Counted from the first letter of the stretch, positions 33,603-42,590 are shown. The stretch: 64,000 nucleotides of DNA from Arthrobacter woluwensis (GCF_030816155.1 NZ_JAUSXR010000001.1:248001-312000), one strand, 5' to 3'. The notes: a model not told the origin generated them from the sequence alone. Program-made: numbers and translations.

Positions 33603-36314
33603 ATGGAACTCACCTTCGACGCCACCCAGCCGCACCAGCTCGCGGCGGTGGACGCCGTCGTCGAGCTGTTCAGCGGGCAGCCGCTCGCCCAGGGGTCCTT
33701 CGGCACCGCGCTGGAGGAGGAGGGCGTGCTGTTCTCCGGCGGCGGGGTGGGGAACCGGCTGGCGATCCCGCCGGAGCAGATCCTGGCGAACCTTCGCACC
33801 GTGCAGGGCCGGGCGGAGAACTTCGTCCCGGAGGAGGCCCGGGACGAGACGCTGAGGTCGCTCGATTTCAGCGTGGAGATGGAGACCGGCACCGGCAAGA
33901 CCTACGTCTACCTCCGGACCATCCGTCAGCTCCGGGAGCGGTATGGCTGGCGGAAGTTCATCATCGTGGTGCCGTCCGTGGCGATCCGCGAGGGGGTGCT
34001 GCAGAGTCTGCGCGCGATGGAGGGGCATTTCGCGGAGCTCTTCGAGCACCAGAGTCTCGACGCCTGGGTCTACGACTCGAAGGACGTCAGCAGGATCCGC
34101 AGCTTCAACCGGGACAGCGACCTCAAGGTGCTGATCATGACCCTGGCGTCCTTCAACAAGGCCGGGAACGTCCTCTTCAAGGATCTCGAAGGACTCGGCC
34201 AGGGCATCGGTCTGCTCGCGGACACGCGGCCGATCGTCATCCTGGACGAGCCACAGAAGATGGAGAGCCGCAAGAGCCGGGAAGCGCTGCGCCAGCTCCG
34301 TCCGCTCTTCACCCTTCGCTACTCGGCCACTCACAAGGACCGCCACCACCAGCTCTACACGCTGGATCCCGTGCGGGCATACGACCTGGGTCTGGTCAAG
34401 CAGATCGTGGTCCGGTCCGTCCTCCAGGAGCACGACCCCAACCAGGCCGGGATACTGCTGTGCGCCGTCGACGCGGAGCGGGGCGGGGTGAGTGCCACGG
34501 TCGAGATCGACGTCCGGGCGGGAGATGGGGTGGTGCGGAAGACCGTGCGGCTGGACCGGGCCGGCCAGGATCTCCAGGAACTCTCGGGCGGCCTGGAACG
34601 GTACGGCTCCTGGGTGGTGGAGGACATCCGTGCCGACTCCGGGGAGGTGGTCTTCGCCAACGACAGGATCCTCCGCGTCGGCGAACGGATCGGGATCGAC
34701 CGGGATGCGCTCATGAAAGCCCAGCTCAGAGCCACCGTGGAGAGCCATCTGCAGCATGAGGTGCTGCTGCGCCGGAAGTTCCCGGAGCCGGGCCGCCGGG
34801 TCAAGGTCCTCTCCGTGGTGTTCATCGACCGGGTCGCGAACTACACCGGCACCGGCGAGCAGGAACCGAAGATCCGGCGCTGGTTCGAAGAGGCGTACCG
34901 CGAGCTCTCCATCCAGCCGCGGTTCGCCGAGCTGGGCCTGCCCGAGGTGGACGCGGTCCACACCGGGTACTTCGCCGCCGACCGTGCCGGGAGGCCCCGG
35001 GACACCTCGGGGACCACCGCGGATGACCGGGCGGCGTACGACGAGATCATGCGGGACAAGACGAAGCTCCTGGAGCACGGCAACCCGCGGCGGTTCATCT
35101 TCAGCCACTCGGCATTGCGGGAGGGCTGGGACAACCCCAATGTCTTCCAGATCTGCACGCTCAACGAATCGGTCTCTCCGGACCGGAAGCGGCAGGAGAT
35201 CGGACGCGGCCTCCGCCTCCCGGTGCACGAGAACGGCGACCGCTGCTTCGACCCCGCGGCCAATCGGCTCACGGTCATCGCCAATGAGCACTACGACGAC
35301 TTCGCCCGCGCCCTGCAGGCGGAGATCGAGGAGGAGACCGGCGTGAGGTTCGACGGCGGCCGCATCCGCGACCAGCGGACCCTGCTGCGCGTCGAGGCGC
35401 CGGAGCTCGCCGCGCTCGCGGATGACCCCGCCTTCCGCGCATTGTGGCGGAGCATCAACCCGCGGACCCGGTACGAGGTGAGCCTGGACGCCGGAGCGCT
35501 CCGGGCCGACGTCGTCGACCGGCTGCGGCGGGAGCCACCCGTGCAGGCGCCGCGCCTCGTGGTCGGTGACGCGGTGCTCGCCCTGCGCCGTGGGGAGGCC
35601 GCGATGGCGGGCGGGGTGGACGCCCGGATGGTTCACGGCTTCCAGGACGCCGGAGCGGTGGATGCGACGCCGAGGATCCCGGACGTCCTGGGGCATCTGC
35701 AACGCGAGACCGGCCTCACCCGGGCCACGCTGGCGGGCATCGTCCGGACGTCGGGGCGGACGGAGGAGCTGACGGTCAACCCGCAGGCGGTCCTGGATCT
35801 GCTGGTGCGGGTCATCAACGAGTCCCGTCGGGCTCTCATGGTCGAGGGCATCAAGTACCACCGGGTCGAGGACCCGGAGAACGCCGAATGGCCGCTCGAG
35901 ATTCTCCGTGACCTGGACGGCGAGGTCGACGCGCGGCACCTGGTGGACGTGGACGGGTCGATCGTGAGCCATGTCCGGGTGGATTCCGCGGTGGAGCGGG
36001 ACTTCGCCCGCGGACTGGACGACCGCTTCGCCGATGGTGATGCGGACGGGGACGTCAAGCTGTTCCTCAAACTCCCGTCGCGGTTCCGGATCCCGACGCC
36101 GATGGGCGGGTACAACCCCGACTGGGCTGTTCTGAAGATGGAGCTCAGGGACGGGCGGATGCGGGACGTCACCGTGGTGGCCGAGACCAAATCCACCCAC
36201 CGTCAGGACGCTTTCCGTCCCGAAGAGCAGCGGAAGATGGCCTGCGGGCGGGCGCACTTCGCGGCCCTCGGGGTGCGGTACCAGGCGCCGGTGGTCGACG
36301 CCTCGGAGATCTGA
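33603..36314 (+). CDS. res: Type III restriction-modification, restriction subunit (Res)
   Basis: A 903-residue SF2 ATPase-nuclease. It has Walker A ETGTGKTYVYL (around residues 94-104), the DExx-type box ILDEPQKMES, the SAT-like YSATHKD, motif V/VI FSHSALREGWDNPNVFQIC and RQEIGRGLRLPV, and a C-terminal PD-(D/E)xK nuclease with NPDWAVL ... VAETKST. With Mod it would cut DNA with two unmethylated sites in head-to-head orientation. All motifs are intact and full length, so the system should be active. GC use is like the neighbours. Confidence 0.95.
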   Translation: MELTFDATQPHQLAAVDAVVELFSGQPLAQGSFGTALEEEGVLFSGGGVGNRLAIPPEQILANLRTVQGRAENFVPEEARDETLRSLDFSVEMETGTGKTYVYLRTIRQLRERYGWRKFIIVVPSVAIREGVLQSLRAMEGHFAELFEHQSLDAWVYDSKDVSRIRSFNRDSDLKVLIMTLASFNKAGNVLFKDLEGLGQGIGLLADTRPIVILDEPQKMESRKSREALRQLRPLFTLRYSATHKDRHHQLYTLDPVRAYDLGLVKQIVVRSVLQEHDPNQAGILLCAVDAERGGVSATVEIDVRAGDGVVRKTVRLDRAGQDLQELSGGLERYGSWVVEDIRADSGEVVFANDRILRVGERIGIDRDALMKAQLRATVESHLQHEVLLRRKFPEPGRRVKVLSVVFIDRVANYTGTGEQEPKIRRWFEEAYRELSIQPRFAELGLPEVDAVHTGYFAADRAGRPRDTSGTTADDRAAYDEIMRDKTKLLEHGNPRRFIFSHSALREGWDNPNVFQICTLNESVSPDRKRQEIGRGLRLPVHENGDRCFDPAANRLTVIANEHYDDFARALQAEIEEETGVRFDGGRIRDQRTLLRVEAPELAALADDPAFRALWRSINPRTRYEVSLDAGALRADVVDRLRREPPVQAPRLVVGDAVLALRRGEAAMAGGVDARMVHGFQDAGAVDATPRIPDVLGHLQRETGLTRATLAGIVRTSGRTEELTVNPQAVLDLLVRVINESRRALMVEGIKYHRVEDPENAEWPLEILRDLDGEVDARHLVDVDGSIVSHVRVDSAVERDFARGLDDRFADGDADGDVKLFLKLPSRFRIPTPMGGYNPDWAVLKMELRDGRMRDVTVVAETKSTHRQDAFRPEEQRKMACGRAHFAALGVRYQAPVVDASEI

Positions 36315-36326
36315 GAGGGGGGAGCG

Positions 36327-36479
36327 GTGGATCCGTTCAGGAGTGTTCCGTCCGGCAGTGCGAGCTGGCCCGGGCTGCCGGCCGGGGACCGGGCCGGTGG
36401 TGGAGGTTCGCCGTGGCCGCCGCCCGTCCCGGAACAGCCGGACGCGGGAATCCCGGCCCTGCTCTGGCCGTTGCGCTGA
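36327..36479 (+). CDS. Possible small Pro/Gly-rich protein after res
   Basis: A 50-codon frame starting GTG at 36327, 12 nt after the res stop, behind a good GGGGGAGCG ribosome-binding site. The product begins VDPFRSVPSGSASWPGLPAG and ends in GIPALLWPLR. It has no known domain; composition is Pro, Gly and Trp rich. It could be a chance frame or a remnant. Translational coupling to res is plausible. Confidence 0.25.
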   Translation: MDPFRSVPSGSASWPGLPAGDRAGGGGSPWPPPVPEQPDAGIPALLWPLR

Positions 36480-36609
36480 CGCCGCGGCAGGTCTTGGAAG
36501 GCAGCTCGTGACAGGCAGCGGCGGCGTTCGACGGCGGCGGGCGCGCCGGCGTCGCGGGTCATCCTGGTCACGGGGAGACAACACCCGTGACGGCGCCCGC
36601 GCCGGGGCT

Positions 36610-36615
36610 TAAGCT
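36610..36615 (+). promoter_or_regulatory. Leaderless -10 box of the SRPBCC gene
   Basis: TAAGCT, 6 nt (GATCGC), then the ATG at 36622. Confidence 0.5.
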
Positions 36616-36621
36616 GATCGC

Positions 36622-37104
36622 ATGAGCACCTTCGCCGTCACCCGCAGCGCCTTCATCCAGGCCGCACCCCAGGACGTCTTCGCCCACGTCAACAACTTCC
36701 ACCTCTGGGGTGCCTGGTCGCCCTGGGAGCGCCTGGACCCGGCGATGACCAAGAATTACAGCGGCCCGGAGTCCGGCCGCGGAGCGTCCTACTCCTGGGA
36801 GGGGAAGAAGGCCGGATCGGGCGCCATGCTGATCGAGGCCGTGACCGAACCGACCGCCAGCACCGACGGCTCCGGTTCCATCGACATCCGCCTCAACTTC
36901 CTCAAGCCCTTCAAGAACGAGAACCACACGCTGTTCACGTTCGTCCCGGAGGGCGACGGCACCAAGGTCACCTGGACGATGAGCGGCGAGAACAAGACCC
37001 TGTTCTCCAAGATCTTCGCGAAGCTGTTCAACATGGACAAGATGGTGGGCAAGGACTTCGAATCCGGCCTCGCGAGCCTCAACGAGGTCGTGACCAGCTC
37101 CTAG
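36622..37104 (+). CDS. SRPBCC family protein
   Basis: A 160-residue SRPBCC/polyketide-cyclase-like protein. It opens FAVTRSAFIQAAPQDVFAHV and continues LWGAWSPWERLDPAMTKNYSG, a layout common to small actinobacterial and proteobacterial SRPBCC proteins of unknown ligand. The end motif MVGKDFESGLASLNEVV is also typical. It is soluble. The start is leaderless with TAAGCT 6 nt upstream. It is convergent with the kinase gene, with a 28-bp inverted repeat between. Confidence 0.88.
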   Translation: MSTFAVTRSAFIQAAPQDVFAHVNNFHLWGAWSPWERLDPAMTKNYSGPESGRGASYSWEGKKAGSGAMLIEAVTEPTASTDGSGSIDIRLNFLKPFKNENHTLFTFVPEGDGTKVTWTMSGENKTLFSKIFAKLFNMDKMVGKDFESGLASLNEVVTSS

Positions 37105-37118
37105 ACGGTTCCTCCCCG

Positions 37119-37179
37119 CGCGAGAGAACAGGTGGCGCCCCTACCCAGGCCGGGTAGGGGCACCACCTGTTCTCTCGCG
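37119..37179. terminator. Exceptionally long bidirectional terminator
   Basis: Two 28-nt arms (37119-37146 and 37152-37179), 27 of 28 paired, loop AGGCC; the outer part reads CGCGAGAGAACAGGTGG. It stands exactly between two convergent genes. The length suggests a mobile or repeated terminator element. Confidence 0.75.
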
Positions 37180-37195
37180 GAGGGGTGAGCCAGGG

Positions 37196-38044
37196 TCAGG
37201 CGCCGGCGCCGCCCTGCCACAGTGCGGTGAAGGGGGCCCCGGAGGTTACGCGGTTCGCGATGCCACGCGTCACGAACGCCTTGGCGGTGCGCGCGGCCTC
37301 CAGCGGGGTGGCGCCCTTGGCCAGCTCGGCCGTCACGGCGGCGGCCAGCGAGCAGCCCGCGCCGGAGACGGCGACCTCGCCCACCTTGGGCTCGGACAGG
37401 ATCTCCAGGGTCTCGCCGTCGTAGAAGACGTCGACGGCGGCGTCACCGGCCAGGCGCACGCCGCCCTTGGCCAGCACGGCCGCGCCGCTGAGGGCGTGGA
37501 TCTTCTTCGCGGCCTCCACGAGGTCATCGACGGTGGAGATGGTCATGCCGGAGAGCGATTCGGACTCGAAGTGGTTCGGGGTGACGAATGTGGCCAGGGG
37601 CAGGATCTGGGCCTTGAGGGCCTGGTCGGTGTCCAGGGCGTGGCCCGGCTCCTGACCCTTACAGATCAGCACGGGGTCCAGCACGATGTTCCGGAATCCG
37701 CCGCCCTGGAGCGCCGTCTCGACCGTGGAGATCGTGGCGGGGCTGCCCAGCATGCCGATCTTGACGGTGTCCAGCACGCTCCCGGCGCCCGACTCCGGAC
37801 CGTAGGCCGCCGTCGTCGCCTCGAGCTGGTCGGCGATGACCTGCTGGTCCACCGGCACGAAGCGGTGGTTCCAGTTGTCCTTCGGGTCGAAGGAGACGAT
37901 GCAGGTCAGGTTCACGATGCCGAAGACGCCAAGTTCCTGGAAGGTCTTCAGATCGGCCTGGGCGCCCGCGCCGCCGGTCGCCTCGGAACCGGCGATGGTC
38001 AGCGCGATGGCGGGGGATTCGGAATGCAGTTCGGTGGACGTCAT
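37196..38044 (-). CDS. pdxK: Pyridoxine/HMP kinase, PdxK-ThiD type
   Basis: A 282-residue ribokinase-fold kinase. It opens ALTIAGSEATGGAGAQADLK and keeps the anion-hole end GAGCSLAAAVTAELAKGA with catalytic Asp/Cys region. The stretches SFDPKDNWNHRFVPVD and DPVLICKGQEPG closely resemble Bacillus subtilis PdxK, a pyridoxine kinase once called ThiD, more than canonical ThiD. It therefore probably makes pyridoxal phosphate rather than thiamine precursors, though automated annotation often says phosphomethylpyrimidine kinase. GGGAGGA precedes the ATG at 38044. Confidence 0.85.
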   Translation of the reverse strand: MTSTELHSESPAIALTIAGSEATGGAGAQADLKTFQELGVFGIVNLTCIVSFDPKDNWNHRFVPVDQQVIADQLEATTAAYGPESGAGSVLDTVKIGMLGSPATISTVETALQGGGFRNIVLDPVLICKGQEPGHALDTDQALKAQILPLATFVTPNHFESESLSGMTISTVDDLVEAAKKIHALSGAAVLAKGGVRLAGDAAVDVFYDGETLEILSEPKVGEVAVSGAGCSLAAAVTAELAKGATPLEAARTAKAFVTRGIANRVTSGAPFTALWQGGAGA

Positions 38045-38134
38045 GGCACCATCCTCCCACTGCGCGCGGCCCCTGCGCGTTGTGCGGGTGGACAGCGGAC
38101 GACGACGGCGGTGGGGCAGGCGCGCAGTCCCCGA

Positions 38135-39802
38135 CTACTGCGTGCGGCCGATATTGGAGGTGGTGGACTTCACGCTGTCGCCCTCGTTCGCGAGGAAACG
38201 CTGCGTTGACGAGAGGTTTTTGTAGTCGTTCAGTCCTCCCGAGCTTTCGTGCTCACCGACCGAATCCGCGTAACCCGTGTGGCTGTGGTTGGCGCCGAGG
38301 TTTCCGAACAGGATCTTGGCGTTGTCGTAGGCGCTGTGGGCCAGATAGGGCTGCTGCAGCGCTGGGGGAAGCAGGACGGTTTTGGCTGAGGGCAACTCCG
38401 CGTCCTTGCCGTCAGGGCTGGGCAGGGTCACCACGTGGGCGCCGTTGGCGCTCGATCCCGGCAGGGGAACGCCTCCGGGTGCCAGCTTCGCATTCCCCAG
38501 GTCCGTCCGTGGCACCGCGTCCCCGCTGCCCTGGATGGCCAGGGTGTCGATGCTGTTTGGAACCCTGATGGTGTCAACAGGTGAGCCGTAGGTGATCACA
38601 TTGGTCACGTTGTATTTGTCGGTGAAGTCGCGGTCCGAGGCGAGATTCGCGGCAATGATGCCACCCTGGGAATGGCCGACGAGGAGGACGGGAGCGTCCT
38701 GGGGCACGCCTGCCTTCTCCAGTGCGAGTTCGACGGACCCGCCTGCAGTCGACTCGCCATTGGCGATCGAGGTGAGATTGCCCGTCACGTCGTTGGCCGT
38801 CGAGCCGGAGAGGGGGTTCCAGGGCTGGGTCCCGGGAATGCTGACGATGTAGGCCGGCCCCTTGCCGTCATGCTTGTCGACCTCTGTGATGCGCACCGCT
38901 CCGTCGGGCGTGCCTTCCTTGCCCTTGTCGTCGTAGGCGGCATCGACCCCACGGAGGATGTTGGACAGATCCGTGGGGACCGGGGTGGGCCAGTGGTCCT
39001 TCTTGGGCTGGAGCTCCTCCTTCGACGTGGAATCGGTGGTGCTGAGGCCATGTGGGCCGCTTGCGGCCGGATGGCCGTCGTCGAGGATGTGTGGATGATT
39101 CACTCCACCGCTCACCAGGACGCTTCCGAGGTTGAGGGTGGAGCCTGCGAGCTTTGCGGTCGCGGCGACGACCCGCGAAATCGATGGTGGTTCGCCGTTC
39201 AGCAGGGGATCCAACTGGCTCGCTTTGGCGAGGTTGATGGCATCCGTCGAGAAGTCTCCGAGGGCGTCCGGGATGTTGTTGAGAGGGGAGTGCGCATCGT
39301 GGCGGGCGAAATCCCAGGCGTCCCCCACCCGATCCCGGGTGCCGTCTGCGATGTCCTCGGCTTTGTCCTTGGCGCCGTCGAGCAGCCCGCCAGCTTTGTC
39401 CTTGGCGCCATGGAGCAGTCCGCCCACGATCCCGCGACTGGATTTCGCCTCGGAGTCACGGGGCTCGGCTGACGCCAGGAGGCGGCCGTACCACTGCCAG
39501 GGGCTCTCGCCGGGCAGCGGGCCGTTGGCGGTGCCGGTCAGAGTGCTGGCTGCCCGCTGTTCCTCCACATTTCGCTGCAGGACCTGGGACGCGGCGAGCA
39601 GGGCCCGCGACGTGTTCATGAGCACTTGGCGGTGTCCGGTCCATTCACTCTTGAAACGCAGGCCGTCGGGACCGTTCCACGGGCTGGAGGAGATGAGAGG
39701 GGTCAGTTCCCGACCCAGATACTCCAGTTTCACAGCCGCGGCCTGAAATCCGCGACTCAGGATTCTTCCTTGTTCAAGGTCCATGCCGAACATGCCCATC
39801 AC
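38135..39802 (-). CDS. WXG100-like/alpha-beta hydrolase, putative ESX-type secreted enzyme
   Basis: A 555-residue protein in three parts. Residues 1-100 form an ESAT-6/WXG100-like helical hairpin with the turn SPWNGPDGLRFKSEW. A linker of amphipathic repeats follows (two LLHGAKDKAGG/LLDGAKDKAED units). The C-terminal alpha/beta hydrolase has the nucleophile elbow VGHSQGGIIAAN and a likely Asp/His in SGDAVPRTD and ANGAHVVTL. No Sec signal is present, so export by an ESX/type VII system is inferred. The GTG at 39802 overlaps the stop of the EspG-like gene. Esterase or lipase activity is likely; the substrate is unknown. Confidence 0.7.
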   Translation of the reverse strand: MMGMFGMDLEQGRILSRGFQAAAVKLEYLGRELTPLISSSPWNGPDGLRFKSEWTGHRQVLMNTSRALLAASQVLQRNVEEQRAASTLTGTANGPLPGESPWQWYGRLLASAEPRDSEAKSSRGIVGGLLHGAKDKAGGLLDGAKDKAEDIADGTRDRVGDAWDFARHDAHSPLNNIPDALGDFSTDAINLAKASQLDPLLNGEPPSISRVVAATAKLAGSTLNLGSVLVSGGVNHPHILDDGHPAASGPHGLSTTDSTSKEELQPKKDHWPTPVPTDLSNILRGVDAAYDDKGKEGTPDGAVRITEVDKHDGKGPAYIVSIPGTQPWNPLSGSTANDVTGNLTSIANGESTAGGSVELALEKAGVPQDAPVLLVGHSQGGIIAANLASDRDFTDKYNVTNVITYGSPVDTIRVPNSIDTLAIQGSGDAVPRTDLGNAKLAPGGVPLPGSSANGAHVVTLPSPDGKDAELPSAKTVLLPPALQQPYLAHSAYDNAKILFGNLGANHSHTGYADSVGEHESSGGLNDYKNLSSTQRFLANEGDSVKSTTSNIGRTQ

Positions 39803-40554
39803 GCCACCCCCCTTGCGTTGTGGGAGGCGGCGTCCACGGCCTGGTACGCGCCGAGCAGATCCCAGACGAACTGCCGTGCGACGGCCCCTGGGGGATGCCG
39901 GACCAGGACCGCAGTGGGAGGTTCCCCGCTTTCACCTCGGTGGAGCCGGGCCTCTTCCAGGTGCTCATTGAGAAGCCAGAGATGAAGGGTCTGATAGCCG
40001 GGAGCTGTCACCGAGAACTGGACCGTCGCCCGTGCCGTCTCTTCCAGTGCCTTCAGCTCGTCATCGCTGACAATCCGGCGCACCGTTTCCCGGGCGCCCT
40101 CAGCATCCGTGGAGGTCAGCTCGGGAAACGCTGGAAGGGTCTGGGCGGCCACTTCCCAAGCGTCCGAGCCTTCGAAGAGATTCACCACCACCGGGACCTG
40201 ATGACCGGTGGACGGTGCGTCGCTCGGGAGAATGGGGTGCGATGTGTCGACGGAGAGTCCCAGTCCGTCAAACAGTGCCACCTCGCAGCTGGTCCGGATC
40301 CCTTCTCCTGTGCTGATGAGCTCCGCCTTGATCGGCGCGTTCCCGGCGGAACGGATGGCGCCGGCCCAGTCAGGATGAAGCCGGCCGTCGGGCGTCAGCA
40401 GGCCTGCGGCGAGCAACTCGGCGTCGTATCCGGTGTGGGGATTGTGCGGCGGCACTTCCGGGCTGTCCCCTGGGGGGAGGGAGAAAGAACGGCGTACCGC
40501 CACGCTCCAGGCCGGGGCGCTCAAGGTCAGCGTGCGTGCTGCTCGTGTGGTCAT
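39799..40554 (-). CDS. EspG-like ESX secretion-associated chaperone
   Basis: A 251-residue soluble protein resembling the EspG family, which binds ESX substrates in the cytosol before export: DAELLAAGLLTPDGRLHPDW, a central VALFDGLGLSVDT, and the helical end LHLWLLNEHLEEARLHRG. Resemblance is by layout and short blocks, so the call is tentative. It is coupled by a 4-nt overlap (stop/start) to the WXG-like hydrolase gene, supporting a chaperone-substrate pair. A GGAGG lies 5 nt before the ATG at 40554. No ESX core genes are in the window. Confidence 0.5.
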   Translation of the reverse strand: MTTRAARTLTLSAPAWSVAVRRSFSLPPGDSPEVPPHNPHTGYDAELLAAGLLTPDGRLHPDWAGAIRSAGNAPIKAELISTGEGIRTSCEVALFDGLGLSVDTSHPILPSDAPSTGHQVPVVVNLFEGSDAWEVAAQTLPAFPELTSTDAEGARETVRRIVSDDELKALEETARATVQFSVTAPGYQTLHLWLLNEHLEEARLHRGESGEPPTAVLVRHPPGAVARQFVWDLLGAYQAVDAASHNARGVA

Positions 40555-40766
40555 CGTGCCTCCACGGTGTGGGACGCCGGATCGGCGCTGGATTCAAGGA
40601 AAACGTATCGTCGCCTCGGTGCTTTGACCATGGGGAGAACTCTCCACGGGGATCCAGCGGGATTCGTTGGGGATAATGAGAGAAGGCGTCCCACCGGAGT
40701 GGGCGCCGATAGTGCTAATACAGCGGGGCCGGTCGGTCCTGGCGAACCACTAGGAATGAGACCTCC

Positions 40767-41465
40767 ATGAGCGCGAATGTGCAGGCCGCTGCGCCCGCAA
40801 ACAAAGCCACCTATGCCTCGATCGGCAGCCCGTTCTTCGGGATCCTGCTCGCGATCATGGCGGTGATCGTCATCCTGTCCAACATCGGCGCCTCCAAGGG
40901 CGTGGTGATCGGGCCGATCGTGACAGACGGCGGCTTCTTCCTCTTCCCGCTCGCGTATGTCCTGGGTGATGTGATCTCCGAGGTGTACGGCTTCAAGGTG
41001 GCACGGAAGGCGATCATCACCACGTTCGCGATATCCGTGTTCGCGTCACTGTCCTACTGGGTGATCATTGCGCTGCCCGGCTTCGATGACGACTACGGCC
41101 GTGCCAAACAGGCCGCCCTGGAGGGTGCCCTGGGCCCGGTCCCGCAGATCGTCCTGGCCTCGCTCCTGGCATTCCTGGCCGGGCAGACCATCAACTCGTG
41201 GATTCTGGTGAAGATGAAGGCCCGCACGGGGGAGAAGACCCTGTGGGCGCGCCTCATGGGATCGTCCGGTGTCGGTGAGTTCGTGGACACGCTGATCTTC
41301 TGCTCCATCGCGGCGCCCGTGATCGGCATCGCCGACGCCCCGACGTTCATCAACTACGTCCTGGTCGGCTTCCTCTACAAGACCCTGGTCGAGTACGCCC
41401 TGGTGCCCGTCACCGCTCTGGTGATCCGCGCGATCAAGCGCCGCGAACCGAGCTACGGGGCCTGA
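40767..41465 (+). CDS. yhhQ: Queuosine precursor transporter (YhhQ/VUT family)
   Basis: A 232-residue membrane protein with about six segments. Family marks are FPLAYVLGDVISEVYGFKVARK and the C-terminal GSSGVGEFVDTLIFCSIA. YhhQ proteins import queuine or preQ precursors salvaged for tRNA modification. The tgt gene that uses them is 11 kb away at 52476. ATG at 40767 lies behind GGAATGAGACC. Confidence 0.9.
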   Translation: MSANVQAAAPANKATYASIGSPFFGILLAIMAVIVILSNIGASKGVVIGPIVTDGGFFLFPLAYVLGDVISEVYGFKVARKAIITTFAISVFASLSYWVIIALPGFDDDYGRAKQAALEGALGPVPQIVLASLLAFLAGQTINSWILVKMKARTGEKTLWARLMGSSGVGEFVDTLIFCSIAAPVIGIADAPTFINYVLVGFLYKTLVEYALVPVTALVIRAIKRREPSYGA

Positions 41466-41767
41466 GGCGGGGGCGGGACGCGTCGGCGGGCCTCCCCCGG
41501 GAGGGCTGCTGTCCCGGTGAAAGACAGGAGGCATCCTCCGAGGCTCCCGAACGGCAGCCGACACGGCGGAGGGAGATCTGCTGACGGAGCGGATGCCCGC
41601 TTCAGTTGATTCTCATGATGGGTGCAGCGCGGCAACGCCCTGTCCATGACCGGCCTGCGTAAGGAAGTCCTCCGACATCGGGGACTCACCGTCCCACACG
41701 GTGGGGAGCGAGAACTGCCCCACGCCACCATGAATGGGCCGAGGAAGATGGCGCGCGTGCGGGACCT
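41466..41767. other. Gap between yhhQ and the gntR gene
   Basis: 302 bp between convergent genes. No gene, clear terminator or repeat seen; base composition shifts here from GC-rich to the more A+T-rich DNA of the next 9 kb. Confidence 0.4.
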
Positions 41768-42487
41768 CTAACGTTCCGTCAGCGGGTCGATCGCACTGAG
41801 GACGCTGCGGAGGTGCTCCTGCATCGCGTTTCGGGCAGCAGCAGGATCTCGTGACTGGATGGCCGCGAAGATCACTCTGTGAGCTGAAACTGACTGCCTG
41901 ATTCTTTCAGCAGTCTGAAATGCCGCCTGTCGTGTGGGGACCATCCATTCGTGGGTGTCCTGGACTAACCGCACGAGCAGTGGGTTGTGAGTGACCTGGG
42001 CGATCGCAGAGTGGAACTCGACGTCGCACTGCTTCAGAATCAACGACGACGGCGCCGGCTTCAGCAACTCTTGTTCTGCCGCGAACAAGGGTTGTTCCAG
42101 CAAGGCGAGCTCTCTGTGCGCGTGGCGAACCGCGGCACGTTCGGAGATCGGAGGCTCGATGACGCTGCGGAGGTCCATCACCTCTCGAATAGACCGTTGC
42201 TTCTGTGTCAGGTTCCCGAAAATGCTGCCTTCAAGCGTGCGCTCTTCCGCTGAATTGACGACCCACCCGGACCGCGGACGGCTGGAAAGGTACCCCCGCA
42301 TTTCAAGGTCTTGAAGCGCCTGTCTCACCGAGATTCTGGACGCGCCCAGCAACTCTGTCAGATGGCGTTCGCTCGGAAGTTTCGAACCCGCGCTGATTCG
42401 GCCCCCTTCGATGAGGCGGGCCAAGCGTTCGCTCAGTCGTTCGGGCACCGTGGCGCCCACGGTTTCAAACTCATCCCATACACTCAC
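41768..42487 (-). CDS. GntR/FCD family regulator
   Basis: A 239-residue FadR-type repressor. The N-terminal winged helix is RLARLIEGGRISAGSKLPSER and ASRISVRQALQDLEMRGYL. The all-helical FCD effector domain (RSVIEPPISERAAVRHAHRE ... DVEFHSAIAQVTHNPLLV ... VSAHRVIFAAI) supplies Asp and His metal/ligand residues, so the effector is probably a small organic acid. It is divergent from the POT transporter gene, and two identical TGGTCCTACCA operators lie between them. It probably controls the whole POT-GGT-DUF1275 cassette and itself. Confidence 0.9.
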   Translation of the reverse strand: MSVWDEFETVGATVPERLSERLARLIEGGRISAGSKLPSERHLTELLGASRISVRQALQDLEMRGYLSSRPRSGWVVNSAEERTLEGSIFGNLTQKQRSIREVMDLRSVIEPPISERAAVRHAHRELALLEQPLFAAEQELLKPAPSSLILKQCDVEFHSAIAQVTHNPLLVRLVQDTHEWMVPTRQAAFQTAERIRQSVSAHRVIFAAIQSRDPAAARNAMQEHLRSVLSAIDPLTER

Positions 42488-42500
42488 TGCAACCCCTTCG

Positions 42501-42513
42501 TTGGTCCTACCAA
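42501..42513. promoter_or_regulatory. GntR operator copy 1
   Basis: TTGGTCCTACCAA: perfect inverted halves of the FadR-subfamily form TNGTNNNACNA, 14 bp before the gntR start. Confidence 0.65.
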
Positions 42514-42577
42514 AATACCAGTTTGAGGCAAAAAACCGGTTAAGAGCGCCAGCACGGGGAGGTGAAGATTGACAGAA

Positions 42578-42590
42578 CTGGTCCTACCAG
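42578..42590. promoter_or_regulatory. GntR operator copy 2
   Basis: CTGGTCCTACCAG with the same 11-bp core as copy 1, 77 bp away and 64 bp before the POT gene. Confidence 0.65.

Larger units (their letters stand above)
36315..36621. other. Gap after res
   Basis: 307 bp. Apart from the possible 50-codon frame and the leaderless promoter of the next gene at its end, I see no feature. Confidence 0.5.

Noticed and set aside
32964..36584. A 1206-codon open frame on the minus strand opposite mod/res
   Set aside because: It is a shadow of the GC-rich res and mod coding frames; the product is a low-complexity His/Arg/Pro/Asp string and both plus-strand genes have full motif sets.
38095..38112. GACGACGACGGCGG arm resembling the terminator family
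   Set aside because: No complementary arm nearby, so not a hairpin.
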